37,348 nt of DNA from Porphyromonadaceae bacterium UBA3327 (GCA_002361155.1 DERZ01000037.1:1-37348); one strand, 5' to 3'. Shown: positions 1 to 8,749, counted from the first letter of the stretch. The notes: generated by a model not told the origin, from the letters alone. Numbers and translations: made by a program.

Positions 1-9
1 AAATAATTA

Positions 10-18
10 CCCCCCCCC
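10..18. repeat. Homopolymeric C9 tract
   Basis: Nine consecutive C residues followed by GG lie 25 nt upstream of the -33 element of the pilus promoter. Such tracts can change length by slipped-strand mispairing and sometimes alter expression of surface structures. Here that role is only inferred, because the tract lies outside the promoter core. Confidence 0.6.
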
Positions 19-43
19 GGATGCAAAATTTATTATAAATATG

Positions 44-75
44 TTTGGAAATATTAATCTGATGTATTATTTTTG
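44..75 (+). promoter_or_regulatory. Promoter of the pilus operon
   Basis: A -33 element TTTG at 44-47 and a -7 element TATTTTTG at 68-75 are separated by 20 nt, an exact match to the Bacteroidetes sigma-70 consensus TTTG-N19/20-TAnnTTTG. Transcription would start near 82, giving an untranslated leader of about 240 nt. Confidence 0.75.
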
Positions 76-106
76 TATTCGATAATAGGATCGTCAAGTA
101 TTAATG

Positions 107-150
107 AGGTTCTGACTTGACGCAATTTCTGAAAAGCAACACCAGAACCT
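107..150 (+). promoter_or_regulatory. Inverted repeat in the pilus leader
   Basis: AGGTTCTG at 107-114 is perfectly repeated in inverse as CAGAACCT at 143-150 and is followed by TTTCCCC. It could form a long-looped hairpin (28-nt loop) early in the transcript. Its role is unknown, and it is weak as an intrinsic terminator because the loop is large and the T-run short. Confidence 0.4.
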
Positions 151-323
151 TTTCCCCAATATAACATAACTACATGTAGCTTTAGCGACCTCGGCAAGTC
201 GCTTAGGCATCTATATAGTCGCTTGGAATTCCCGTATTGCTTTTCGGGTGGGCTGTGCGGATATATAAGTCGTAACCATATTTAGAGGATAAAAACAATA
301 AACAACAATAAAATTACTGGATT

Positions 324-2138
324 ATGAGAATTTTTAATAAGCTCGCCGCATGCAGTCTGCTTATGGTCGGCATGATTGCCTGCAAAAACGATGAGCCTTC
401 CAACGGAGGTGATGATGGCATCATGACTGGCGATCCCTTCTATTCGACTGTCACCATCAGCAATCCCGCAAAGCGTTCGGGAGGAAACAACGAAGGCGAA
501 GAGATCGGCAAAGATTACGAGAATAAGATTTCATCGATTCTCGTCATTCTCGCCACCAAAGAGACCGAAGGCGGCGTGGACAAGTACAAGTTTCTGACTT
601 CAGCCCACAGCGAGACCGCCACCAGCACCACGGAGACTGCCACCACGATGTCGGTTGTGTTCGAAAACAAAGTGCCCCTTTTCGATTATGTGAAGGAGTA
701 TGGAAAGGCGGGAGCCAAGGTTTACATGTTCGCAATTTGCAATCCCACTCAGGAAATCAGCAAAAAAATCAATGGAACGAAAGATGCCGCCACCGGCGAC
801 ATAACCGGGGCGATGGCGAAAGGCACGGAATTCCTCGATGAGATCTACGACATCACCGGTGCCGGTGCCGCTTCCATCTGGACCAACAGCAATTTCCTGA
901 TGACCAGCGTCGACATGTATGAGCGTGAGCTTCCCTCCGAGGCCGATCTGATGAAATACAACACGCCGGCAACTCCCTTCCCCCTTACCTACAACACAGC
1001 GGAGAACAAAGAGGAGTCGCTCAAGGTGCTTCGCGTGATGTCGCGTTTTGATTTCAAGGATACCTCCGAAAGGGGAGACCAGATTTTCCCCGTCTACAAT
1101 AAGGTGGACATGGAGAAGCCGGAAGCCGACCGTCGTGTCGTTGCCCACGTGAGGCTTACCCGTATGGCTCTCTTCAACATGCGCAATGAGTTCTACTACT
1201 TCCCGCGCGTGAAGGATGCCAACTACGAAAAGACCACCTATCTACCCGGCCGCGCCGGAATGGAGTTCGGTTATGACGAGGTAAACAAAAAGTTCACACC
1301 CGTATTCGTGGTGTCGCCCGATGCACACAATTACTCCTATGTCAATCTCGACTACTATAGCTCTGATAATCTCGGCAGTCTCGATTGGACGAACGTCAGC
1401 GATATCCTTGGCCGCGATGAGGACGGTGACGGTGTGGACGGCAATTGGGACCACGCGGGCAACCCCGGTTTCCATATCTGGACATACGCTACGGAGAATA
1501 CATTCGCGAAAGACGTGATTCCCGACAACAGGCAGGCGACCGGTATCGTTTTCGAGACCGAGATCATCGTGCCCGAGTTCGAACTTGACGCCAACGGCAA
1601 TACCTCCGCGATTCCTTTCGCCAACAAGGAGACAAAGGATGGCAGGACCGAGTACAAGACAATGTATCTCTACGACGACATTCTCTTCTCGAACGTAAAC
1701 AGAATGTATGATTACGTGCAGACCCATCCGACTTCCAATCTCGCCGCGGCATTCAGCCAGGTGTTTACTGTAAACAAGGATGCTGCAACCGGCAACGTTA
1801 CTTCCATCGAACCTGTAAGGACAGCCGAGGGCAAGATCGACATCCGGAAGATGCACAATGTACGCATCTCGGTCTTTGAGCCCCGCGACAAGGAGACCGG
1901 TGGCTACTACTGCTACTACTTCTACTACAACCAGCACGTAAACGACGGCAATATCGCCATCCAGAGCGATATGGAGTTTGCCACCGTGCGCAACAACATC
2001 TATAAGATCTCGGTGAACACGTTCTCCCGTCTCGGCGGCATCACGCCTCCCGATCCGGATGACTGGGATCTCTATTTCAAAGTCAATGTGGAGGTTTACA
2101 ACTGGGTTGTGCGCTTCAACACAGGCATAGAGTTCTGA
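324..2138 (+). CDS. Mfa1-like major pilus (fimbrillin) lipoprotein
   Basis: Probable structural shaft subunit of a type V (Mfa/Fim) pilus, 604 aa. The N-terminus is a lipoprotein signal with the lipobox cysteine at C20 (MIAC). A basic KR pair at residues 50-51 precedes the first recognisable beta strand of the mature domain; in Porphyromonas such an Arg marks the protease site that removes the prosequence. The C-terminal segment ending in VEVYNWVVRFNTGIEF resembles the Mfa1-type fimbrillin C-terminus. An Asp-rich loop D365-E-D-G-D-G-V-D looks like a calcium-binding turn. It is the first gene of a pilus operon, preceded by a consensus promoter and followed by two hairpins, consistent with higher expression than the accessory genes. 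The Mfa1 family is assigned by overall resemblance; length is slightly above P. gingivalis Mfa1. Confidence 0.85.
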   Translation: MRIFNKLAACSLLMVGMIACKNDEPSNGGDDGIMTGDPFYSTVTISNPAKRSGGNNEGEEIGKDYENKISSILVILATKETEGGVDKYKFLTSAHSETATSTTETATTMSVVFENKVPLFDYVKEYGKAGAKVYMFAICNPTQEISKKINGTKDAATGDITGAMAKGTEFLDEIYDITGAGAASIWTNSNFLMTSVDMYERELPSEADLMKYNTPATPFPLTYNTAENKEESLKVLRVMSRFDFKDTSERGDQIFPVYNKVDMEKPEADRRVVAHVRLTRMALFNMRNEFYYFPRVKDANYEKTTYLPGRAGMEFGYDEVNKKFTPVFVVSPDAHNYSYVNLDYYSSDNLGSLDWTNVSDILGRDEDGDGVDGNWDHAGNPGFHIWTYATENTFAKDVIPDNRQATGIVFETEIIVPEFELDANGNTSAIPFANKETKDGRTEYKTMYLYDDILFSNVNRMYDYVQTHPTSNLAAAFSQVFTVNKDAATGNVTSIEPVRTAEGKIDIRKMHNVRISVFEPRDKETGGYYCYYFYYNQHVNDGNIAIQSDMEFATVRNNIYKISVNTFSRLGGITPPDPDDWDLYFKVNVEVYNWVVRFNTGIEF

Positions 2139-2169
2139 TGCCGGAAATAAGGACCGTACGGACTTCAGG

Positions 2170-2238
2170 CCGGAAGAGGAATTTCCTCTTCCGGTTCTGA
2201 CCGGCGTTTTCACGGACATGCGGACTGATCTCCGCATG
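2170..2238 (+). promoter_or_regulatory. Two tandem intercistronic hairpins after the shaft gene
   Basis: The first hairpin has an 11-bp perfect stem, CCGGAAGAGGA (2170-2180) with TCCTCTTCCGG (2184-2194), and a 3-nt loop. The second has an 8-bp perfect stem, CATGCGGA (2217-2224) with TCCGCATG (2231-2238), and a 6-nt loop. Neither is followed at once by a U-run. They sit in the 133-nt gap between the major subunit and the anchor gene and could protect the upstream mRNA or partly attenuate transcription. Their presence also argues against starting the next gene upstream of 2272. Confidence 0.65.
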
Positions 2239-2271
2239 CCTGACCATAAACAATACACCAACACATCTGAA

Positions 2272-3279
2272 ATGATCCTTAAGTTTAAATATATGGCTTT
2301 GGCGGCTCTCTCCGCGATGACAGTATCGCTGTCGTCATGCGATGCGGTGTTCGACGATCTGGAGCCTTGCCGCACCGGTGCCGAGATGCGTTTCATATTC
2401 GACCGCAATCTGGAGAATTCCAATTCATTCCACAGCAACGTGGACTGTCTTTTGGTCTATATTTATGACGCCGACGGCAGATATGTCACTTCATTGACGG
2501 AAACTTCCGACCGCCTTGCCGACGAGAACTGGCGTCTCTCCGTGGAACTTCCCGAAGGGGATTACAAGGCGGTGGCATACGGCGGCATGACGTGCGGCGA
2601 GTCTTCCTTCAGTCCGGTGGCCATTCCGGAGCGGGACTCCGGTTTCGACGCGCTTCAGGTTCGTCTGAAACCGGAGCATGCAGGCAAGCGTCTCCATGAC
2701 CATTATCACGGCGTGGCCGATTTCACTGTCGACAACCACGGCGACAATGAGTTCGGCAAGGTGCCGGTCTCCATGACGCGGACCACCAACCACTTCCGTA
2801 TCCTGATGCAGAATCTTTCCGGCGCGCCCCTCTCCGGTGAGGACTTCGACTTCTATATCACCGAAGACAATTCTTTGCTCGACAACGGCAATGTGCCCGT
2901 AGCCACCGGCACTCCCACGGTCTATACTCCCTGGATAAAGGGGGTGGTGGAAGAGCGGCCCGGTACGGTGCGGGGTCCCGAAGGCAATCCCTCGATCAGG
3001 ATGGGATATGCGGAGCTCAGCACTTCTCGGGTATATATTCCGAACAAACCCGTGATCAGGATTGACGACCACAAGACCGGGCGGAATATCGCCACTCTGC
3101 CGCTGGCATATTATCTCGCAGCGTCTCAGAGCGACGCATCCTCATGGAGCGACCAGGAATATATCGACAGAGGACGTGACTGGGTCATGACATTCTTCCT
3201 TCAGGAAGACGGGTCATGGTTTCAGGGCTATATCATGGTCAACGGATGGTCCGTGCGTATCAACGAGATTGACATGTGA
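2272..3279 (+). CDS. FimB/Mfa2-family pilus anchor lipoprotein
   Basis: Predicted 335-aa outer-membrane lipoprotein of the FimB/Mfa2 family, which in Porphyromonas anchors the pilus and limits its length. From the ATG at 2272 the signal peptide ends at a lipobox SLSSC (C23), followed by DDLEPC, the short acidic-Pro-Cys segment typical just after the lipid anchor in this family. The rest is beta-rich (LLVYIYDADGRYV, LPEGDYKAVAYGG), as expected for two transthyretin-like domains. An in-frame ATG at 2218 would add 18 residues before the signal peptide and lies within a hairpin, so I reject it. It lies between shaft and minor subunit genes in the same operon. Confidence 0.85.
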   Translation: MILKFKYMALAALSAMTVSLSSCDAVFDDLEPCRTGAEMRFIFDRNLENSNSFHSNVDCLLVYIYDADGRYVTSLTETSDRLADENWRLSVELPEGDYKAVAYGGMTCGESSFSPVAIPERDSGFDALQVRLKPEHAGKRLHDHYHGVADFTVDNHGDNEFGKVPVSMTRTTNHFRILMQNLSGAPLSGEDFDFYITEDNSLLDNGNVPVATGTPTVYTPWIKGVVEERPGTVRGPEGNPSIRMGYAELSTSRVYIPNKPVIRIDDHKTGRNIATLPLAYYLAASQSDASSWSDQEYIDRGRDWVMTFFLQEDGSWFQGYIMVNGWSVRINEIDM

Positions 3280-3363
3280 TGCCATGCGGGAAATGACAGG
3301 GATATCGGATACTGAAGATTTTGGGCAATATTTATTTTTAAAGCAAGAAGGATTGCAGGGACA

Positions 3364-4542
3364 ATGGGAATAATTAAGAAACTGATGATCTCGGCTGTGG
3401 TGCCGCTTGTTGTGGCGCTGGCTTCCTGCACGCGACCGGAATCGGTCGTACAGGAATCAGCCGGGTCAGTCCTGTTCAATATCAGGATAGCGCTCTCGGG
3501 CAATGACTCCTTTGCTACTCCGTCGATGGCGGAGGAGGGTGGAGGAGCCGGCACACGGGCCGGCGAGGAACTCCCCGTCAACGACATGGAGAAACTCCAT
3601 ACCCTCCGCATAATCATCCTCGACGGAGAGGGCAAGGTCGAGGTCAACGAGATATGGGACCTGACTCAGGCTCCCGCCATCGGGGCCTCCGGCGAACCTT
3701 TCAAGGTGAAGGGCGGCGACCGGAAGACCGTTATTTTCGTCGGCAACGAGGCTAATACGGTCATCCGGACCCCGGGAGGCACGGAATGTACGGTATCGGA
3801 GTATTTCTCACGCTTGTACGTCGGTCTGGATGAAGCGGCCGTCACAGCCGATATGGATGAGATCCGGGGACTGATTCTGCCGCGGGATAAGAACAGCTTC
3901 TTCGGCTCCAACACTAAAGTCCCCATACCGATAAACGCCATCTATGACAATATAGAGATCCCGAACACTTCGGAAGTGGTGAGCCGCGACTTCTGGCTTC
4001 ACCGTGCGGTTGCAAAGTATACGTTCCGCATCAAATACGATTACTCGGATATGGAGGTTTCCGATCTTGAGAAGGTGCGGGGGCATGTGGAGAGCGTCAC
4101 TGTGAGCAATGTCGCCGACCGGCAGTATTATTTCCCGGTGGCGCAGTTCGGCAACAGTTTCAGTCAGTATCCGTTGCAGTCATATACTGCCCCCTCCACC
4201 GCGGAGAGCGCGACACAGACCGTCGGCATCGACAAATATGTGGCGCTGAAAAGCACCCTTACCATAACTCCATACTATGTGCCGGAGGGGCCGGTGCTCG
4301 AGGCTGCCGCCGATCCCTATTGGGTAAAGGCCAGGATCAACGGACGCGACTCCGACAGGAAAGACATATTGTACGGAAACGTGGAGAATCCGGCCGTCCC
4401 CTCGCCTATGCGTGACCTTCCGCGCAACCACCATGTCGTGGTGGACGGCACTTTCAACGATGCGCCCGATTCCGATTTCACAATCAATATCTCGGTATGC
4501 AAATGGAACGAACAGACCATCGACATACCGGCATACAATTGA
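3364..4542 (+). CDS. Minor pilin-like lipoprotein (Mfa/Fim accessory subunit)
   Basis: 392-aa predicted lipoprotein with lipobox LASC (C22). A first strand VLFNIRIALS is followed by a TRA site (R65-A66) and then a second strand LHTLRIIILDGEGKV, the usual order in FimA/Mfa-type subunits whose N-terminal prosegment is removed by cleavage after Arg. The C-terminus (FTINISVCKWNEQTIDIPAYN) fits a final beta strand carrying a conserved Trp. It lies 84 nt after the anchor gene and 54 nt before the tip gene, so it is probably an adaptor or minor tip-complex component like FimC/D or Mfa3/4. The exact counterpart cannot be decided by eye. Confidence 0.72.
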   Translation: MGIIKKLMISAVVPLVVALASCTRPESVVQESAGSVLFNIRIALSGNDSFATPSMAEEGGGAGTRAGEELPVNDMEKLHTLRIIILDGEGKVEVNEIWDLTQAPAIGASGEPFKVKGGDRKTVIFVGNEANTVIRTPGGTECTVSEYFSRLYVGLDEAAVTADMDEIRGLILPRDKNSFFGSNTKVPIPINAIYDNIEIPNTSEVVSRDFWLHRAVAKYTFRIKYDYSDMEVSDLEKVRGHVESVTVSNVADRQYYFPVAQFGNSFSQYPLQSYTAPSTAESATQTVGIDKYVALKSTLTITPYYVPEGPVLEAAADPYWVKARINGRDSDRKDILYGNVENPAVPSPMRDLPRNHHVVVDGTFNDAPDSDFTINISVCKWNEQTIDIPAYN

Positions 4543-4596
4543 AGTCGTTTGGGAAAAGCCTTTTTTGAATCATCTTACTGACAAGGAAAGCAAGAC

Positions 4597-7500
4597 ATGA
4601 ATATCCGGAAAATCAACATTACAAAATATATATCGCTCGTCGCGGCGGCTGTAGTGATGCTGTCGCTCGGCTCATGTGTCGACGACATGCTTCAGGGTCC
4701 GCAGGATGTGCCGGAGGGTGAGCCGGCTCTGCTGACCCTCAACATCGCCATGGCCGGACGTGCCGAGGTGACGCGCGCCGATGTGCCCGACTACCGCATC
4801 ACATCCTACTGGATCGGTATTTTCGATGCCGCATCGGGGAAATTGAAGGCCTCGAAGATAGTCGACAAACTTATCGCCGACAATCCGGAAGGTGTCTGGG
4901 AAAAGGTGGAGGTCGAGACCACCTCCGGGCGTGTTAAAATACGTGGGGTGGCCAATCTCGAGAAGCGCTACGCGCTGGATGTCAGGAAAGGTGACGGCCA
5001 TGTCATTCCTTTCCGCGAGGCTATCGAGAGCATAGAGTCGCTCGATGACTACGACAACTTCGCGGTGACGTTTACTTCCGATGGTGAAGTCTCTATCGAG
5101 GAACCTCTGGAGTCCCTGGTGATGAGCGGAGTTTACTCGGAAGAATACAGTCCCGGAGACTCCCATCTCGGCAAGCGTCCCGAAGAGACGGTGCTCGCCG
5201 TTCCTCCCGGCAGTTTCACATCACCGGGCTGCATACATCTGCGTCGGCTCATCTCGCAGAACATATTCAATATCCGGTACGACAGGAACAATATCAAGTC
5301 GATGAAGATAACCGGCTGGTCTGTACACAACGTGCCCAATTCCTGCTGGCTCACAGACCGCGGCGACGACTGGAAGAATCCGAACGCCGGAGAAGTGGTG
5401 ACAATCAACGGCAAGAGCGTCGAAGACAAGGAGGACCAGATCATCTGGTCGCACGACGACGCCAACAATCTTGTGTCGTTCAATTTCTGGATGATCGAGA
5501 ACCGGCATACCGGTCTCGAGCCGGGCGATGACTACACCGACGACAATGTCTACTCTTACCGAGAGAAGGAGTTCAAGAATGCCGACGGTACAAACACCGG
5601 CAAATTCGTGAGCCTGGCGGAAACCGTAACAGACGACAACTACCGCAACAACGCGACATACGTCACCTTCTCCGTGCAGATGGAGATGAACGTGGACGAG
5701 AACGGCAGACCCCTGTCCGACAAAAATATCTCGGCGAGAACTGTTCTTGCCGACTATACAGTACATCTGGGCTACTGCGAGGGAGCCGGGCGCGAGAAGG
5801 CCATGGATTTCAGATGCCGCCGCAATTCGCGCTATACCTACAATGTGACTGTCAACAATGTGAACAGCATGATAGTGGAGGCAAACGGGGAGGAAATTGT
5901 CCCCTCGCTGAACGGATCCGTAACCGACATCACCGACACTTTCGAACTCCTCGATTCGCATTACAATGAGATGAACGTATATTTCACCAGAGAGGATCTG
6001 GAGAAGTTCCAGTATTATATGGTGGCGTTCGACCAGAACGGAGCGAGGAAGATCTTCAACTCAGAGACCGCTCCTCCGGCTTCGGCCGACTCTGATTTCA
6101 AGTTTTATTCCTGGGTGCAGATCCGCAAGACCACCGGGCAGGACGTGCTTGCCGAATACAGGCCTCTGTCGGGGACCGGATCCGACGGCGAAACCATGCT
6201 TCTCCATCAGCTCGATGACAGTGTGCTGGGGAATGGCGAGACCGGCAGCTGGTTCACTGTGTTCATCGATGAGTATGTCTACGAACAGTATGACAGCAAC
6301 GGCAATATCAGTGCGGCTGACAGATACAACTGGCACTGGTATGCCGACGCACCCGACCGGCAGGTATGGCTGAATGTTTCAGGAGGAGTTTCCTCCGACA
6401 AGGAGACGATGTATCACCATTCGAAGTATGCCTATTCACAGCGCTCCATCCAGACCTACTATGACATGACGGCTGATGTGCCGGCACTGGCCATGGAGCA
6501 CGTAAACGAATCACGCGGACTCAACGTAAGGAACACATGGAATAATGCGACCGCAAGTGTGACTAATCCTCCGATTGGTTACAACCCTGAGAACGGAGGC
6601 CGGTATATCATGTTCCAGTATATTTTGGGTACGAGTGCCACAGCGACTACAGCCGGAAACTGGAACGACAACAATAGAAGTTGGAACAGCTTTGTCGATT
6701 TCAGGAAGCCGCAGAAAAACAATGCGGTCAATGCTCAGAATCTCGTTCTTGAGGCAAGGACCCATACATTGCCGGCTTACAATGATGTAAGCCGGTATAG
6801 CGGCAGTGAAACGTACGATCCTGACCGCTCGTTAAGTCCGTACTATGTCAATAGCATGTCGGCATGCCTTAACCGCAACCGCGATCTGGACGGTGACGGA
6901 TATATAGATGCCAACGAAATAAGGTGGTTTATCCCGTCGACCTATCAGAACATGCGTCTCATTCTGGGTCGGCAGGCTCTCCGTGTGCCCATGATGGACT
7001 TCGACGAGATCACGTATAAGATAAATGCCGACAACGGGTACAATACCCGCTTTATGCTGAGTTCCGCCGACGGCAAGGTTATATGGGTCATGGAGGGTAT
7101 GGCAACGTCAAACTGGACTGAAGGATGGCTTTATGGCACCCCCTGGTCGCTCCGTTGTGTGCGTTATCTCGGATCGGATTTAGGCTCTCCTGTGGCCGGC
7201 ACACGCGTGCCGCCTGTATATAAGCAGGATCCGGATAATCCCAATATTATCCGGATGGTGGCGCTGGATGACCGGGCGATACGCCAGCAGGCATACAGGG
7301 GCACACTCGGTATGCCTGCCCATATCCTCACCGACCAGAGGTACAACCGTTGCTACCATGCGTTTGAGATTTCGGACAATGTGATTGTGCTCGACAGTGA
7401 TCTGGTGGAGACGGAAATGTATTTTTCAGATTATCTGAATAGAAACAACCCTTGCGAAAGTCTCAACAGGGATGGTGATGCAGGTTGGCGTGTCCCGAAT

Positions 7501-7770
7501 CAGAAAGAGCTGACCATCATGTCGTTTATGAAAAAGAATGGAGTGCCGTTTCATCAAGCCGGTGTGTCCGGCGTAGCCTATCTCATATCGTGTTCGCTTG
7601 CATATTTTGACAGAGAAGGCAATCCGTATAACAGCAGCCGGAATACTTCTTCCGAGTCGTTCCGCCTGATGAAAATTCGTACGAGTGATGGCGGAGGCAC
7701 TCAGGGTGGGGGCAACGGCAAGGTTCCGGACCGTACCTGGGGTGTCCGCTGCGTGAGGGACGTTGAATGA
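4597..7770 (+). CDS. Large pilus tip-type lipoprotein (DUF4906-like, FISUMP-like C-terminus)
   Basis: 1057-aa lipoprotein (lipobox LGSC, C27), by far the largest pilus component, suggesting a tip adhesin. A TRA processing-type site (R60-A61) precedes the strand YRITSYWIGIFDA. The middle part resembles DUF4906 pilus proteins, with Tyr/Asn-rich beta segments (RYTYNVTVNNVNSMIVEANG). The C-terminal 300 residues carry a perfect EF-hand-type loop, DLDGDGYIDANE (residues 763-774), followed by IRWFIPSTYQNM, a DAGWRVPNQKELTIM segment and a terminal WGVRCVRD, the pattern of FISUMP/DUF1566-like ligand-binding modules at pilus tips. The stop codon lies in the start region of the next gene. Ligand unknown. 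Confidence 0.75.
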   Translation: MNIRKINITKYISLVAAAVVMLSLGSCVDDMLQGPQDVPEGEPALLTLNIAMAGRAEVTRADVPDYRITSYWIGIFDAASGKLKASKIVDKLIADNPEGVWEKVEVETTSGRVKIRGVANLEKRYALDVRKGDGHVIPFREAIESIESLDDYDNFAVTFTSDGEVSIEEPLESLVMSGVYSEEYSPGDSHLGKRPEETVLAVPPGSFTSPGCIHLRRLISQNIFNIRYDRNNIKSMKITGWSVHNVPNSCWLTDRGDDWKNPNAGEVVTINGKSVEDKEDQIIWSHDDANNLVSFNFWMIENRHTGLEPGDDYTDDNVYSYREKEFKNADGTNTGKFVSLAETVTDDNYRNNATYVTFSVQMEMNVDENGRPLSDKNISARTVLADYTVHLGYCEGAGREKAMDFRCRRNSRYTYNVTVNNVNSMIVEANGEEIVPSLNGSVTDITDTFELLDSHYNEMNVYFTREDLEKFQYYMVAFDQNGARKIFNSETAPPASADSDFKFYSWVQIRKTTGQDVLAEYRPLSGTGSDGETMLLHQLDDSVLGNGETGSWFTVFIDEYVYEQYDSNGNISAADRYNWHWYADAPDRQVWLNVSGGVSSDKETMYHHSKYAYSQRSIQTYYDMTADVPALAMEHVNESRGLNVRNTWNNATASVTNPPIGYNPENGGRYIMFQYILGTSATATTAGNWNDNNRSWNSFVDFRKPQKNNAVNAQNLVLEARTHTLPAYNDVSRYSGSETYDPDRSLSPYYVNSMSACLNRNRDLDGDGYIDANEIRWFIPSTYQNMRLILGRQALRVPMMDFDEITYKINADNGYNTRFMLSSADGKVIWVMEGMATSNWTEGWLYGTPWSLRCVRYLGSDLGSPVAGTRVPPVYKQDPDNPNIIRMVALDDRAIRQQAYRGTLGMPAHILTDQRYNRCYHAFEISDNVIVLDSDLVETEMYFSDYLNRNNPCESLNRDGDAGWRVPNQKELTIMSFMKKNGVPFHQAGVSGVAYLISCSLAYFDREGNPYNSSRNTSSESFRLMKIRTSDGGGTQGGGNGKVPDRTWGVRCVRDVE

Positions 7771-7783
7771 CGGCATGTCTGGA

Positions 7784-8662
7784 ATGATGAAGGTATCAGT
7801 GAGAATATCGGCATGTGTCGCGGTTGCCATGGCGCTTGTCGCGTGCAACGGGAAAGGAGCGGGCGATGCTTCGGCAGTCCGCGCGGATTCCGTCAGGACA
7901 GCCGGAGAGCGGATCGTATCCAATCCGGTCGCATACTGGGACAAGGTGGATTTTCTGAGTCCTGCAATCCTGGCCGACACTGCATTCATAGAGCAGAGGT
8001 TCGCTGATTTCGCGGCGATGCTGGAGACGGCTGATCCGGAAATCCGCGACTATGCCGTGAAACGTCTTCTTGACCGCGCGGCCGCATCCGAATCCTCCTA
8101 TTCCCGCATACTGGAGATTGCCGCGCATTATCTCTTCGACCCGGCGTCTCCGATGTACTCTGAGGAGAACTATGTGCCCTTTCTCGAGTATCGCCTGGCG
8201 CATCCCGGACTTGGCAGGGAGCCGGAGAATGTGGAGGCTCTGGAGTACAATCTCGGGATGGCGCGCAAGAACGCTCCCGGTTCGCAGGCAGCCGATTTCA
8301 GTTTCGAGACTCCTTCCGGCGAGATGCGTTCGCTTAGCCAGCCGGACAGCAAAGCCGAAATTCTGCTGATATTCTACGGTCCTGACTGTGAACTGTGCAC
8401 CGTAGCCATGTCGCGGCTTGAACGCGACGGAAACATTGCGGGGGCTGTCGCCCGCGGAGAGTTGCGGGTAGTCATGATATATCCCGGCGATGACCGCCAG
8501 GCATGGTTGCGCCATGCCGCCGGACTCCCGGTCGGGTGGGAAGTGGGTATCGACGCCTCCCGCCGCATCGACGGCGAGGAACTCTACTGGGTGCGCGCCA
8601 CTCCATCGGCATACCTTCTCTCTCCCTCGCTGACTGTTCTCGGCAAAAATGTGGCAATCTGA
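7784..8662 (+). CDS. Thioredoxin-like lipoprotein (TlpA/DUF5106-like)
   Basis: About 292 aa. The signal peptide ends in a lipobox VALVAC. The N-terminal half is helical and has no recognised motif; its DPEIRDYAVKRLLDRAAAS pattern resembles the DUF5106 domain. The C-terminal half is thioredoxin-like: GSQAADFSFETPSGE lead-in, redox motif C202-E-L-C205, and a cis-Pro segment ATPSAYLLSP. It probably acts in the periplasmic face of the envelope in thiol-disulfide exchange. Start is uncertain: ATG at 7784 (or 7787) gives the neatest signal peptide, ATG at 7775 is possible, and an in-frame TTG at 7763 would overlap the tip gene. It is the last gene of the pilus operon, before a strong terminator. 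It ends soon after the cis-Pro strand, slightly shorter than many TlpA-like domains. Confidence 0.7.
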   Translation: MMKVSVRISACVAVAMALVACNGKGAGDASAVRADSVRTAGERIVSNPVAYWDKVDFLSPAILADTAFIEQRFADFAAMLETADPEIRDYAVKRLLDRAAASESSYSRILEIAAHYLFDPASPMYSEENYVPFLEYRLAHPGLGREPENVEALEYNLGMARKNAPGSQAADFSFETPSGEMRSLSQPDSKAEILLIFYGPDCELCTVAMSRLERDGNIAGAVARGELRVVMIYPGDDRQAWLRHAAGLPVGWEVGIDASRRIDGEELYWVRATPSAYLLSPSLTVLGKNVAI

Positions 8663-8711
8663 ACCCGGCACAGGCTTAACCGATTGATAGCTATCAAGTA
8701 CTAATTGCTGA

Positions 8712-8749
8712 TTGGAACAGTCTCAATGACTGTTCCAAAACTTTTTTTT
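8712..8749 (+). terminator. Intrinsic terminator of the pilus operon
   Basis: A 10-bp perfect stem TTGGAACAGT (8712-8721) / ACTGTTCCAA (8729-8738) with a 7-nt loop is followed by AAC and eight T. It closes the unit that starts at 82. The last T residues double as part of the next promoter. Confidence 0.88.

Larger units (their letters stand above)
1..323 (+). other. Upstream region and leader of the pilus operon
   Basis: This 323-nt AT-rich stretch has no convincing gene. It contains, in order, a run of nine C, a consensus Bacteroidetes promoter, and a leader of about 240 nt before the first pilus gene. In the leader I see an 8-bp inverted repeat (107-150), a short AGCGAC/GTCGCT hairpin (184-203) with a second GTCGCT copy at 218-223 that could pair alternatively, and a small CCCG/CGGG hairpin near 233-248. 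The gene upstream of the window is not visible, so whether the left end belongs to another unit is unknown. Confidence 0.6.

Noticed and set aside
107..150. Invertible promoter element for phase variation of the pilus
   Set aside because: The 8-bp arms enclose only 28 nt and exclude the promoter at 44-75, so inversion would not switch it.
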